This document shows, in pieces, positions 21,660 through 33,032 of a stretch of 64,000 nucleotides of DNA. The notes below the pieces were generated by a model. It was not told where the DNA came from, did not search any database, and worked only from the letters and a program-made list of their open reading frames with translations. Position 1 is the first letter of the stretch. Each line of letters begins with the position of its first letter. The stretch covers positions 38,231-102,230 of the forward strand of contig JAKUCV010003081.1 in NCBI GenBank assembly GCA_028386065.3. Reading direction: 5' to 3'. The stretch comes from Turnera subulata (Eukaryota; Streptophyta; Magnoliopsida; Malpighiales; Passifloraceae). The position numbers were made by a program, and so were the translations under genes.

Positions 21660-22110
21660 GTGGGCTAGGTCGGTGAATCAAACACCATTACCTTTTGGGT
21701 TGTCGACTTAGTATTGCATGGTTTAGTGGACTTTTTTAATTATTATTTTAGTATTACAAGTCCAAGTCCATTAGGATTTTGTATAAGCTACTTGTATATT
21801 CCAATGGGGCATGCTACTAGTATATTCCAATGGGGCATGCTATTCCACAATTTGAGTTAACCCGGGCATACTACCCCATTGATTAGAATGTAAGGGACAT
21901 GACGTGTCCCGGATTTTTATCCTACTAAAAGCTGATGTTGATGCAAAGGTGTGATGTGCCTTGGAATCCCGAGTTGATGCTCTAGTGTGAAACACCTTGA
22001 GATGATTCTACCCTCCCCATGGAGTTCTTAGGGATGGGATGATTCCCTACCTTTTTCCTAGTGGAGATACCCCAACGAAGCACCCAGTTTAGGGATGAGA
22101 TGATCCCTTG
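21660..22110. other. Unassigned spacer with a 27-bp tandem pair
   Basis: TAGTATATTCCAATGGGGCA is repeated twice at about 21790-21842. No gene or complete element is visible. Confidence 0.4.
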
Positions 22111-22119
22111 TTTTGAACC

Positions 22120-22470
22120 TGAGGATGAGGTGATTCCTCATAATTGATGACTCCTCCCCAGGATGAGAAGATTCCTCATGATTAATGACTCCTTCCGAGG
22201 ATGAGATGATTCCTCATGATTGTTGACTATCCCTGAGGATATGATGATTCCTCATGTTATTAACTACCCGAGGATGAGATGATTCCTCATGATTGATGAC
22301 TCCCCCTGAGGATGAGATGATTCCTCATGATTGATAACTATCCTGGAGGATGAGAAGATTCCTCATGTTATTGACTACTTGAGGATGAGAAGATTCCTCA
22401 TTTTGTTCACCACCCAAAGATGAGATGATTCCTCGTGATGTTGACTACCCGATGGATGAGATGATTCCCC
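22120..22470. repeat. Minisatellite of GAGGATGAGATGATTCCTCA units
   Basis: About ten units of 30-40 bp, each with (G)AGGATGAGA(T/A)GATTCCTCAT followed by TGATGACTCC-like spacers. The core AGGATGAGAtGATTCCTC is partly self-complementary. Such arrays upstream of a Tat 3' LTR are typical. Confidence 0.8.
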
Positions 22471-22485
22471 AAAACACCGTGAAAC

Positions 22486-22605
22486 AAGTTCCCTAAGGAG
22501 GACGATAAAATCCCTAACCTTTGAAACAAGTTCCCCAGGGAGGAAGATAAAATCCCTATTCTTCTAAGCAAGTTCCCCGGGCAGGACAATAAAATCCCTA
22601 ACCAA
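22486..22605. repeat. Second minisatellite, about 41-bp unit, three copies
   Basis: Units contain AACAAGTTCCCCAGGGAGGA and GATAAAATCCCTA. It adjoins the previous array, and two GAGGATGAGATGATTC units follow it at 22612-22660. Confidence 0.75.
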
Positions 22606-22679
22606 ACAACCCGAGGATGAGATGATTCCTCATGTTGTTGACAACCCAGGATGAGATGATTCAATCCTGGGCTAAGTTA

Positions 22680-23577
22680 TCTTTAAATTTGATTTAATGA
22701 AATACATTTATTTTATTTGTTTAGGCCTCTCATTTATTTAGACCCATTATTATTGAGATGATTTAATTTTGGGTTTAAAATAAATTAAAAGTCCAAACCA
22801 ATAAGATATGGATCCTCCAGCAATAGCAACCCCATTTAGACACAGAATTTGCAGCCTATTTTAACTCTAATTTTCATAGAAAATCAGAATTAAAAATATC
22901 CTTTTTTGTATTTTGTGTTTTTATGGTAATAGAGTAGAAAAAGAGACAAAGAATTGATGTAGCATAAACAGGAAAAGTGTGAGGGTGAGCTACTAGTTAA
23001 GATTGTTCTTGGGTAGAAAACAGGCAAAAATTCGGCGTGAGAATCAAGTAGGATCGAATTAAAGAGAATCGAACTGAAAAGGAAAGAACATGAATAGTTA
23101 CAGGTCCTGGCGGTCATGTCTCCTTGGCCGTTAGGCCTGGGCGATCACCACGAAATGACTGCTAGCTCTTGGCGGTTGTTGCGAGAGGACCGCCAGAGTT
23201 GGGCGGTCATGTGTACTATTTTTGGGAAAAAAATCTCTTTTCTTCGCTTTTCTTAATTCTAGCTATTCATCATCGGATCTGGGGATCCAATCTCGACCTT
23301 TGGATCAACAGGACGTCCAGGCACCCTAAACACTATAAATAGGAGCCCATTCACCCTAATTCAAGACACAATTCTCTCTTCTCTCTCTACATACAATAAG
23401 CTTAAGTGTCTGGAGATACTCTTCTCTTCCAAGCTTAGGCATCTTTAGAATAGGCTGAGATTCTAGAGAAATCCAGTGGGGAGGAGTAGAAAGAGAAGAG
23501 CATAAAGAAGGCGGGCTAAAGGCATCCCGAAGGCAAAGAAGATGGAGATCCTGAGTAGAAGTCACTACTGCGTGCAG
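22680..23577 (+). repeat. Diverged Tat LTR relic, cut by LTR-A1
   Basis: It shares the order of the Tat LTRs: an ATTATTGAGATGATTTAATT block, TTTTAACTCTAATTTTC, GGCGGTCATG at 23109 and 23202, and the TATA box CACTATAAATAGG at 23331. It stops at 23577, where a TGTAACG LTR starts. Downstream of the TATA box it differs strongly from the 15016 and 26637 LTRs. Confidence 0.7.
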
Positions 23578-26500
23578 TGTAACGCCCTGATTTTTCGATA
23601 ATTAATTTTTATGGAATTTTCAAAATTTTTGGTATTTAATTTCCACTTTTACCCTTGCGGAATTTCCGGGAGTCTTTGGTTAAGAAATTATTGTTATAAT
23701 TAATTTATTCTCTTTGAAAATATTATTTTTACTTTTAAAATTTATCCTTACTCGGGTTGTTTGGGAACAACTGGAGTTCCGAGGTGAAATATGGAGTTTA
23801 TCGTAGTTTCACTCAAAACTACGTCGTTTTGAATTAAAGTAAAAAAAAATAATAAAACAAACATAATAAAAACCTAACCATACTATTCACGTGTTGACCA
23901 GGGGAGGAGTTGACCGCGCCTTAGCCCAAAACGACGTCGTTTTGGGTCTAGGCCGGCAACCCTAAACCCCCTTTTCTCTCTTTTCTTCTCCTCTCTCTTT
24001 CTCTCATTTTCTCTCCCGCCGCCTCACCTCTCTCCCACGAATTCCTCTCCCGATTTTGTTTCCCTAGTCGTGGCAGTTACCAACCTCTCCCTCTCTTTAG
24101 TTTCTTTCTTTCCTTTTTCTTTTCTTCTCGCCCCATTTTCCTTTTCTTCCCTGCTGCTCTCATCCTCCTTTCCTCTGAAACAGAACCGCCGTCATTTGCT
24201 TGTCACAAGTCCGACCTGAGGCATCGATAGCCGCCACCATTCCTTTGCCGCTGCATGGTGAGTTCTGTCGCCCTTGTGGGTCCACTTTGCTTCATCTTTT
24301 CTTTTTGTTGATTGGGAAATTGACCGGTTTGGGTTCTTTGACTGGTGGTCGATGGCGGATGGTGCTGGCGGGTTCGGTGTGAGGAGGCTGAGACTGAGAC
24401 TCTAGTCGGCCTCTGTGCGTGCAGGCTCGAGGGACGGCGTGGCTGAACCGTCACTGCCGCCGTGAACGGGTAAGTCTTGTCGCTTCTCCTGCTCCTCTTC
24501 CCTGTACTCACTTCCGGCGGGGTTGTGCGTATATGATGGGTAGATGCCGCCCTCTCCTCTCTTCTCTTTTTGTTTTCTTTTTGTCTCCGGTTTTGAGTTT
24601 ATCGTTGATGGTGACTCATTGGTTCGTGGCTGTGTTGACCAGGGCTGCTGGTGGTCTTTGGTTGTGGTGTTCGGTCGGAGGTGGTGTGTGTGTGTGTGGC
24701 TGTTGTAGGTGGCTGACAGTTGCAGGGGGTGCATGGGTGTCGGGCAGTGGCGAGTTGGTGGTTTGGTTCGTTGTTTCCGGCAGTGGGTTCGTGAGGCTCG
24801 TGTTTGCTGTTCAATAGATCCACCGGGCAGAATCGTTGCTGGGCAGTGAGGCTTCTTATTTTTGGTTTGTGGAGAATGTTTCTTCGTTCTGGAATTTTGG
24901 TGCTTTTCTGGCGAGTTGACCGGAATCCGGCGAGCATGGTCACTGTTCTGGCGAGATGGTCCGGCACTATACGGTAATTCTCGGGCGACGACGTGTGTTT
25001 ATTTCCTGTACAAGCCATGTTTAGTATATGCATATACTAGTGTATTGAAATGAAATGGACTTATCGAATTTGGAGAGTGAGTGTGCGTGGCCGGAATATG
25101 TCCGACGCACGTAGTACCATTAGGACGGAAGGATTGGCTCGGGAGTTGGGTTTACACGATTAAGTGGACGGGTCGGGCTCAGACCCAATTAATGATATTA
25201 AGGATATATAGGCTTTAGGCCCAGTGACTATTATGGGAATGGGCTTTAGGCCCAATGGATAATTAAACATGATAATTATTATTAATATGGGCTTAGATTT
25301 AGTAAGGACGTGAGAATATTGATTGGGCATAAGGATTCAAAATGATACATCGATATAAGAACGTTTTAGAGTACATTCATAATTGTTGTATGTGTACCTT
25401 ATACATGGTCGCATTTTCCTTTGTTATGAATATAGGATATGTTGAGGCGGAACAAGGCTTCAGGTTCCGAGACAATTAATATGGCCCAGGTGAGGACTTA
25501 TAAACCTTTGTATGCATTACTGCCTACAATGCTCAGTTAATTGTCTTGGAATATAAAGTGGTGTTGTTTGTTTGGTCTTTAATGCTGTATGCATGCTTGC
25601 CTGTTGTGCTGTTGTTGCTATTTGCAAAGTGAATTATGTTGATGTTACCTATGACGCGGTGTGCCTGATTATATGGCCTATTTGTCTGATGTGATGTATT
25701 GTGCCTGTCTAGTATGACTTTTTGGTTATGATAAACACATGAGATATTGATTTGTGGTTGTGTGGTGGACTATGGGCTGGGGCCCGGATTTGAGATTAAG
25801 ATATTAAATCCACACAACGATGTTTGACAATAACGTATGGTACAACTCTTAAGGAATAAATGAGAATAACGAAATATAATAAAGTCTACTGTGGGGCTGT
25901 TGACCGGTTGGTTCGAGCGGGAAGTAATACCCCTCGGGATGGCATGCGGGTTTGCATGTGGGCCTGTGATGGCCGGTTCTACCTCCCTCCTTCTACCTTT
26001 CCCTTTCTACCTCCCTCTTTCTCTCTGTCTCTCTCTCTCTCTATGGATATGTTTGGGCTTCGTGCCTGGTTTTATTTGGGCTTATGCCTGGTTGTCTCAT
26101 GAGACGGGACCGAGCTCGACGCACACAGTAGAGGGCCCTAATAAAATACTTAACCTTAATAACAAAGATAATAATATAAGTAATGACAAGTGATGGTATG
26201 TAGTCTGATGATGTCTTGCTCTGTGTATCGAGGTTGTTGTTGTTTGATGCCGGTGTACTTGTAGTTGATTTGTATTGTATATTATTGGTTTATTTGTTTG
26301 CGGTGAGACAGTGGTTGGTCTCACCCCCTCACATTTTTACACAGGTTAGCGGATCGATGATCAGAAGAGCATATCAGCAGGTGGCGGTGCTTTCCTCTCC
26401 TCGGGTCGATCCATAGAGTTCACTGCATACATGTTATTATACGTATAGTCTTCCGCTGCATATTCGTTGTTGTGTAATTTGTAGTATAATTGTTTATTGT

Positions 26501-26635
26501 TTATGATGTTGAAATTGTATCCCGAGGTGAAGGGCATTTTGGTCTCTTCACATGCTATACATTCTTTAATGGATGATTTGGGATACGGGTGTCCTGGGAA
26601 TGATAAGGGCAATTTGGTCAATCTATAATTTTTTT
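23578..26635 (+). repeat. LTR-A1: TGTAACG-start LTR, 3' end missing
   Basis: It starts TGTAACGCCCTGATTTTTCG and shares many blocks with the solo LTR at 35793-38124: AAAACGACGTCGTTTT, a CCAGGTGAGGACTTATAAAC stretch, GGGGCTGTTGACCGG, GCGGTGAGACAGTGGTTGGT and TCTTCCGCTGCATA. It lacks the terminal GGACACGGGCGTTTCA and runs straight into the middle of the E3 LTR. Tekay/Del-type Ty3 LTRs often start TGTAAC, but the assignment is tentative. Short open frames in its GC-rich part (24200-25050) look like chance. Confidence 0.65.
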
Positions 26636-26636
26636 G

Positions 26637-27844
26637 ATAAGGAAAATCTGTTTTTTGTATGATCTTACATAAAATGGGGGATTGATTTGTAATCAATCAG
26701 TTATGGAATGATTGGGAGGAGTAGTAATCAAGAAAATAGGTGATTCTGGGTTGATTAGGAGTTGATTACGCGGTTGAATCAAATCAAGGAGGAATTAGGG
26801 GAAATCGGGATCAAAAAAAGAAAGAACGAGTGGAAGGCAAGAGGCCAGGCAGTCGTCCCAGGACGACCGCCAGGTCCTGGCGGCCATCCACAGATGACCG
26901 TCGGGCCTGGCGGCCATCCAGTAGATGAACGTCGGCCATGGCGGTCATGGGTGCCCAAAATTGCCCAATTCTCCCGATTTCGCCCATAATTTGATTCACC
27001 ACGGTTTTGGCCCAGATTTCTGGCCATATTCTTGATCATTAAGAGGTTTGCGTCCCTCCACTCACCCAGAACACTATAAATAGGGCCTCCTATTCACATT
27101 TCAAGGGGATGATTCTCTCCTTTATGCACACTACCTATAAGCTTTGGTGCTTGGAGAAACTTTACATCTCCATGCCCATAAACATTTAGATAGGCAGAAA
27201 CTCTGGAAAATTTTTTTGAGGAGCATCAACAATAATCCAGCTAGGGTAGATCAAGAGGGGGGTTACCAGTTGAGCTTAGAAGTGGAAAGAAGGTGGGTGG
27301 AGAACACAACCCAATCTAAAGAGCTAGAGGAGGGCTACAAGAGGTAATCCTAATCCCTTTGTGTTTGCTGTTTATTGGTGATTTGATGATGATTTTGATG
27401 ATGTGATTGCTGTGATGTTACAACTAGAACTACATGGGCTTTGAACCCGGTCGCCTGGGTACGTAGGTGGTCTCTAGTGGTGGAGACTCAAGCCCAAATA
27501 TTTTTATTTTTCTTTCTATTTCAAATTTGTTATTTTGTGATTTGTTTCCATAGCTTACACACACTTTCACAAGGCATACACTTTTTCTTTAATTGCACAA
27601 GTTTCACCTCGACATGGATGGGTGCCTAACACCTTCCCATCCATGACGAACCCCCAGGCCCATTATCTTTGGTTCGCTAAACAGTTGCTTTAAATGGAGT
27701 CACTGGGATTGAAGGATGGTTTTTCCTAAATTTTGTCCTATAATAAATTTCAGGTGGCGACTCCAAAGATAATGGGTGAAGGTAAAGAAGAAGGTGTAAG
27801 GGATAAGTGAGGAGGCCCAAGTGATTTTGGGTCGGGTTTTCACA
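26637..27844 (+). repeat. E3 5' LTR, truncated at its start
   Basis: Similarity to the 3' copy starts at AGGAAAATCTGTTTTTTGTA (about 26637). It has GGCGGTCATG at 26940, a TATA box at 27073-27082 and U5 GAACTACATGGGCTTTGAAC near 27427. It ends TTTTCACA. About the first 440 bp of a full Tat LTR are missing. Confidence 0.82.
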
Positions 27845-27846
27845 GC

Positions 27847-27865
27847 TGGCAACTCCACTAGGGAT
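27847..27865 (+). other. E3 primer-binding site (tRNA-Arg, mutated)
   Basis: TGGCAACTCCACTAGGGAT differs from the E1 site by two G-to-A changes only, so it decayed by transitions. Confidence 0.8.
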
Positions 27866-28353
27866 CTAGAGGGTTTAAGAAACTTTGTGCAATCGTTGAA
27901 CTTTTTATGCCTTTTCATCATAAGTGCCTTACATTCATGATGATTGATGTGAAGCCTCTACCATAAGAGGGCGAGGGAATCCAAGTTCGCTACAATGCTT
28001 TCCTTAAGCGATAGTGGCTTGAGTGAACCTGTTTCTCGATGCTTAGCAATGATGGGGATTAATGGGCCTTGGACCTCACGCGATATCCATTATCACATAT
28101 GAGTCGGTCAAACTGTTCCGTTGCGGTAGTCTCTAGCCTCCAACCAGCTGCATACCTTGAGCATCTCATGAATAATGAATCAATAAGTGGTACGTGCATT
28201 TGGGTGATTATTGTTGTGAATTCAAGTAAATGTAAAGACGGTGCCCCCTTTTTATTTCTGCATACCCAAGAGCAACCAACAAAAAATGTGTGTGACAAGA
28301 AGCCTCATGAGTTCCGAGAACCCTGACACCTGCAATCCGAATATTAGGGGAAG

Positions 28354-30875
28354 ATGAGCGAGGAAAACGGTACTAAGTCAAATGTGGCTTAGGAATCTTT
28401 GGACCTGCTAAAAAATCCGAGTATCAGGGATGCACTACTGGCTTTGAGGAAAGGGAAAATGGCGCCCTCTGGGAGTTATAGGGGGCAGGCCTTGAAACTA
28501 GGTATTGAGAATAATGTGGTGATAGTCCAAGATGATGATACGGTGGTACAAGAACCCAAAGGAGATGGGGAGCGGCTTAGGAGAGTGAAAGAGTTATTGA
28601 AGACCATGAGATGACTGGAACTTAGATCACCTATCTTTGTTCCCCGAAGCTCGCCTACCAGAGAAGTTCAAGATCCCAGACATTGAAAAGTTCAATGGGA
28701 TGGGATGCCCTATAACTCATTTGAAAATCTATGTGAGGATGTTACAACCTATGGGGATTGGACCTGAGTTGATGGCCCAATTGTTTCAATGGACTTTGTC
28801 AGGAGCAGTCCTGAGATGGTTCATGACCCTGGACGAGAGCAAAGTGAGTAAATGGGATGACATCTGTAGCGAGTTCTTGAAGCAATACAGCTACAACACT
28901 GAAGTGGATGTAACCAAGAGGGATCTCGAGACGACCAAACAAGAAGCCCAAGAAACTTTTTCTGCTTACATCTCAAGGTGGCGCAACAAGGCGTCCTTGA
29001 TGGTGAATAGACCTGCCGAAGAAGATCAATTGTAGATGGTGATCAAGAACCTTCAGCCGATTTATTATGACCGTATGGTTGGCAATTATTGTGCCAATTT
29101 CAAGGCACTTATTGGGGCAGGGATATAGTTGTAAGATGCTATCAGCTCAGGAAAAATCAAGATTTCCGTGGATGCTCCAACACCCAAGAGGAGTTTCAAT
29201 GAAACCTAAGGAAAAAGATCTGATGAGGTGAATCATGTCGCCACCCAGGCACCGTTACAGATCAGGTCAAAACCAAGAGAATTTACCCCTCTCCCTATGT
29301 CTTCAGGGAAGATGCTCAAGAAGTGTATGGAGAAGAATCTGTTGCAGCCTTTGGAGCCGTGGCCTAATTTGCCTCTTAGAGGGGACTCTAGCAAATTCTC
29401 CGAATTCCATCAAATGGCTGGGCACACCACTGATAGTTGTTCCCGAATTCGCCATGAGATCAACGATTTGATGGAGAAGAATGAGATAATCTTACCCAAA
29501 AAACCCAACACCAAGTCAAACCCGTTGCCCTTGCATGAAGAGATTGACATGATGGAGGCAGAATCTGAATCAAAACAGGAATGTTTTGTACTGGGTCTGA
29601 GAAAATATGTGAAATCAAATGAAGAGATCGATGTCATAACTAGATCTGGGAGAGTAGTAAGAAGGGCTCCTCTTCGGTTGGATGAACCCGAGGAGACAAC
29701 GGATCCAGAAGAAGACATGGTAGTGAAGCAATTGAAGAAGACTCAAACTAACATCTCCATTTAGGGCCTGTTGATGTCCTCCCGTCCACATCAGGAAATG
29801 GTTCTCCAAAATTTAAGAAAAGCCCACGTCCTTATCGACACAACACTAGAAACATTAGCCAACATGATAGTATCTGTGGAAACTGACAACCAAATCTCCT
29901 TCTCTGATAAGGACCTACGCTCAGACAAAGGTGCCCACATCGAAGCATTATACATAACCATTCAGGTCAAGGAAAACCAAGTACCTCTGGTACTGATAGA
30001 TAATGGGTCTGTCTTGAATATCTCTCCCTTGAAGGCTGCTAACCTATTGGGATTTGTGGTTACAGATTTCTTGCCCTCTGGGGATGATAAAATTGGAAGT
30101 GATCATTGGGCTCGCCCCTTTTACGATAGAATTTCAAGTGCTTGATATCGCATCCAATTTCAACTTGCTTCTCGAAAGACCATGGTTACACCAAGCCCGA
30201 GCTATAGTATCCACTTTGCATCAAATGCTACGATTTCCTTATCAAGGAGGGATAGTCACAATTAAAGGGGAAACGGCCGAGAAGAACATCAAGCTAGTAT
30301 TTGGAATTGAAGGGGATGAGGAAGTTTCTTTGTCAGGCTTTTTCTTTGATTCTGTCAGTGCCATAACAACAGATAAACTTATTTGCAAACCTCCTTACTA
30401 CGACCCTTTCAGCAATATGGCAGTCATGGGGATCATGGAGAAAATGAGATACTTTCCAATCATAGGGCTGGAAAAGAAGCAACTAGGGATATTAGAAGCT
30501 CCCCGGATTTTTAACGCTACGCCACCTTTTGGCTTGGGATATGCTCCGACAAAGATGGAAGTGGAGAGGCAAAAGGAAAAGGCCTGTGCAAGGGGATTGG
30601 CCTGAAAGAAGAAGCAACAGTGGGACTTTATCATGGCTCCCTATTACAAGACACTGAATGGCTACTTCATGAAAGAGGGGGAGGATTTTCTTTTTTGTGG
30701 GTTCCCTGAACCTTGGGTATACAACATCACAAAGATCAGAAAGGCAGGGTTTGAGCTGTTTTTCTATTGTTATCCGGTAGAGGTGGGGGAGATGGAAAAA
30801 GATGAAGAAGATGGAGATGAAGGGGAAGGGGACTTCAGCAGTAAGAGCCTCTTTGAAGAAGTTAAAATTGTTTGA
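28354..30875 (+). pseudogene. E3 gag-protease, broken
   Basis: It starts MSEENGTK at 28354. Gag is nearly complete (FPEARLPEKFKIPDIEKFNG, then WFMTLDESKVSKWDD, then VDVTKRDLETTKQEAQETF). The zinc-knuckle remnant SEFHQMAGHTTDSC has its first Cys changed to Ser. The protease site is IDNGSVLNI. Frameshifts lie near 28612 and 30080. Stops at about 28390, 29034, 29127, 29133, 29208, 29763 and 30603 break it; most equal a C-to-T or G-to-A change when set against E1 or E2. After TLNGYFMKEGEDF the frame runs on into an acidic tail ending at 30875, bridging the stop seen in E1. Confidence 0.82.
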
Positions 30876-31316
30876 GGGTCTGTGTGGTGGTACATGTTGA
30901 GTGCCTAGATAGGGTTCAAAGTCCGAGAGCCGGTGGGGGCAAGTAATTGCCTTGTTATCTTTTCTTTTAATAAATAAAGGCACTCTTTTCTTTTATATTG
31001 AAGATTATCTTGGCAGTACCTTTTATGCATGCATGATATATGTGGATATGATGTGTTGAGCAAACTCCCTAAAATCTGTAAAAATTAATCTGCGGGCTAA
31101 TACCAATAAGAGGGATAACAATATGAACGAGGGTCTCAAAAACTCCAAAAGCAAAAGAGAATCAGGATTCAACCCAATGAAAGCATCAGAGTTTAGGAGG
31201 CCCATGCAACCGAAAGAGTTCTAGAGAATATCCAGTAGGCAAGATAATCAAAGACAATCCAACAAGGACTTTAGATCCCCCAATGCATGGTGCCTAACCA
31301 CCAGAGTGTTAGTATA
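30876..31316 (+). other. E3 linker remnant, interrupted by copia LTR
   Basis: At about 31025-31100 the sequence (GCATGCATGATATATGTG, then GAGCAAACTCCCTAAAATCT) still aligns with the E2 linker end at 18565-18640, but carries stops. The stretch before it has no counterpart in E2. Confidence 0.5.
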
Positions 31317-33032
31317 ATATGCCCAAAAGCCAATCATGGATGATTATTTGTAGTCATGTATACGTATTAAGGTTATTCCAATAAGTATCGTTTATAAGAT
31401 AAACGCTTGCACATACTTATAACCCTAGAATATTTCATATTCTTAAATTGTCCTTAGTCGATTATTATTATGGATGGGTTGTAATAATAAACTAAGACTA
31501 GCGTATGTTGAGAATTTATATGTGATATGAATTCAACATACGGGTACAAGTTAGAGAACTTGTGGACCGGACCGACCCACATAAGAACACTACGTAGAAC
31601 GTTATATGTATGTCATTAGTGTTTCTTATAGATGTATTGTCCTTCGACCTGAGATCGTCAAGGTATCCAACATATGAATCATGTACTTTGATATTATTCC
31701 TAGTCATCCGTAACTGGGTGGACATAAGGGAAATCATTGGGTATATGGTGATTATGTAGTGGGTTTTGATTGATCAAGAGGGGATTCGTCCGACCCATAT
31801 AACGGGTATATTATCGGATGGTTTCTTGATAGAGTTGAACTGTTAAATGCATGGCCATGCTCGGATAATGATATATGATATCATTGGTATCCGTTTTACC
31901 GGTTAACTCGAGGATCAAGAAACCGAGATTAAACACATACGAGATTGACATATTCCATGTCTCGTGTTTGATCTTGATGATGGGACGAAAGGATGATGAC
32001 ATGTTCCGAGGCATAAAGAATCAGTACTGATCTTGTCGTTCGGGTAGCAATGATGTGTTGCTAGACGTCGCTCTTTGCTTATAATTGTAAAAAGAGTTTT
32101 TACAATTATTTTCGGACGTTACAAGTGCCTACAGGGTCATACACATAGAACCGTTGATTCAAGTAGGTGGTTGAACCGTGGTTGGACCGTGGTTGGACCA
32201 TGGTTGAACCAAGGTCGTTTTTGGGTGGTTGGTTTGCTGAATGTCAGCATAATTGAGCCCCTTTAAGTGCTGTGATGAGTTGGTTTGTTTTGGCTTTTAG
32301 TGGGTAACATGATTATGTGGATGCATTATCATAATGCTACTTTTTGTCCACCATGTTTGCCATTAGGCCAAGGCTTTTGTTGAGTGGGTTTAGTGTGTAA
32401 TGATCAGATCATTCCCTCTCCACTCTCACGTTTTTGCTTCTGCAAATTCAGAGAAAACACCACACACACCTCTTCTTCATTCTTTGTGAAAGAAAGAAGA
32501 TAACCATACACACAAACACCACAAGGTTGTTGCTTCCGGTTTACTCTTGCTAGCACATCAGTCCGGGAGTGCTCGAGGTTTGATTCGTAGGATGATTTCA
32601 AGCCAATCACGGTTCGTGTGGATACCGTAGAGGGGCGAGGCTTTTTTCTGGCTCTTGCTGATTCGGTTACGCAAGTTAGGTGAAAGATCCTAACCTTCCA
32701 GGTATGTAAAAATTGTTATACGGTTTATGCATGCTTCACTTGGTTCTTGGTTGAGTTTCCTTGTTTCCGCTGCATATTGTGCTTGTTATGAGTGTCATAA
32801 TAGCTCTAGGGAAACTTACAGTGGTAGCGGAGCCTCTTGTGAAGCTCTAAACCGGATTTATGTGCATATGTTGATATGTTCATGCATATATATATGATAT
32901 GTTATATGTGATGTAGCATGATCATTATATGTTGATTTCAATTGTATATGTGATATATATGTTGTTGTTGGATGTGTCAAAAGTGTTTTGACAACATGAA
33001 CTTGATTGGTATGTGATATCAATCAAGGAGTT
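31317..33032 (+). mobile_element. Copia-type element (family C): 5' LTR, primer site and leader, running into the gap
   Basis: The LTR at 31317-32820 (1504 bp) starts TGTTAGTATAATATGCCC and ends GGGAAACTTACA. The primer-like TGGTAGCGGAGCC follows at 32822-32834. CAGAG precedes the LTR and would be the TSD if found after the gap. The same LTR occurs solo at 13288-14787. Confidence 0.85.

Noticed and set aside
22120..22470. CRISPR-like regular repeat array
   Set aside because: Units and spacers both diverge gradually and the genome is a plant; it is a minisatellite in a retroelement 3' region.
24200..25050. Overlapping frames on both strands in LTR-A1
   Set aside because: GC- and CT-rich LTR sequence with no domain, no frame conservation with LTR-A2 and frames on both strands.
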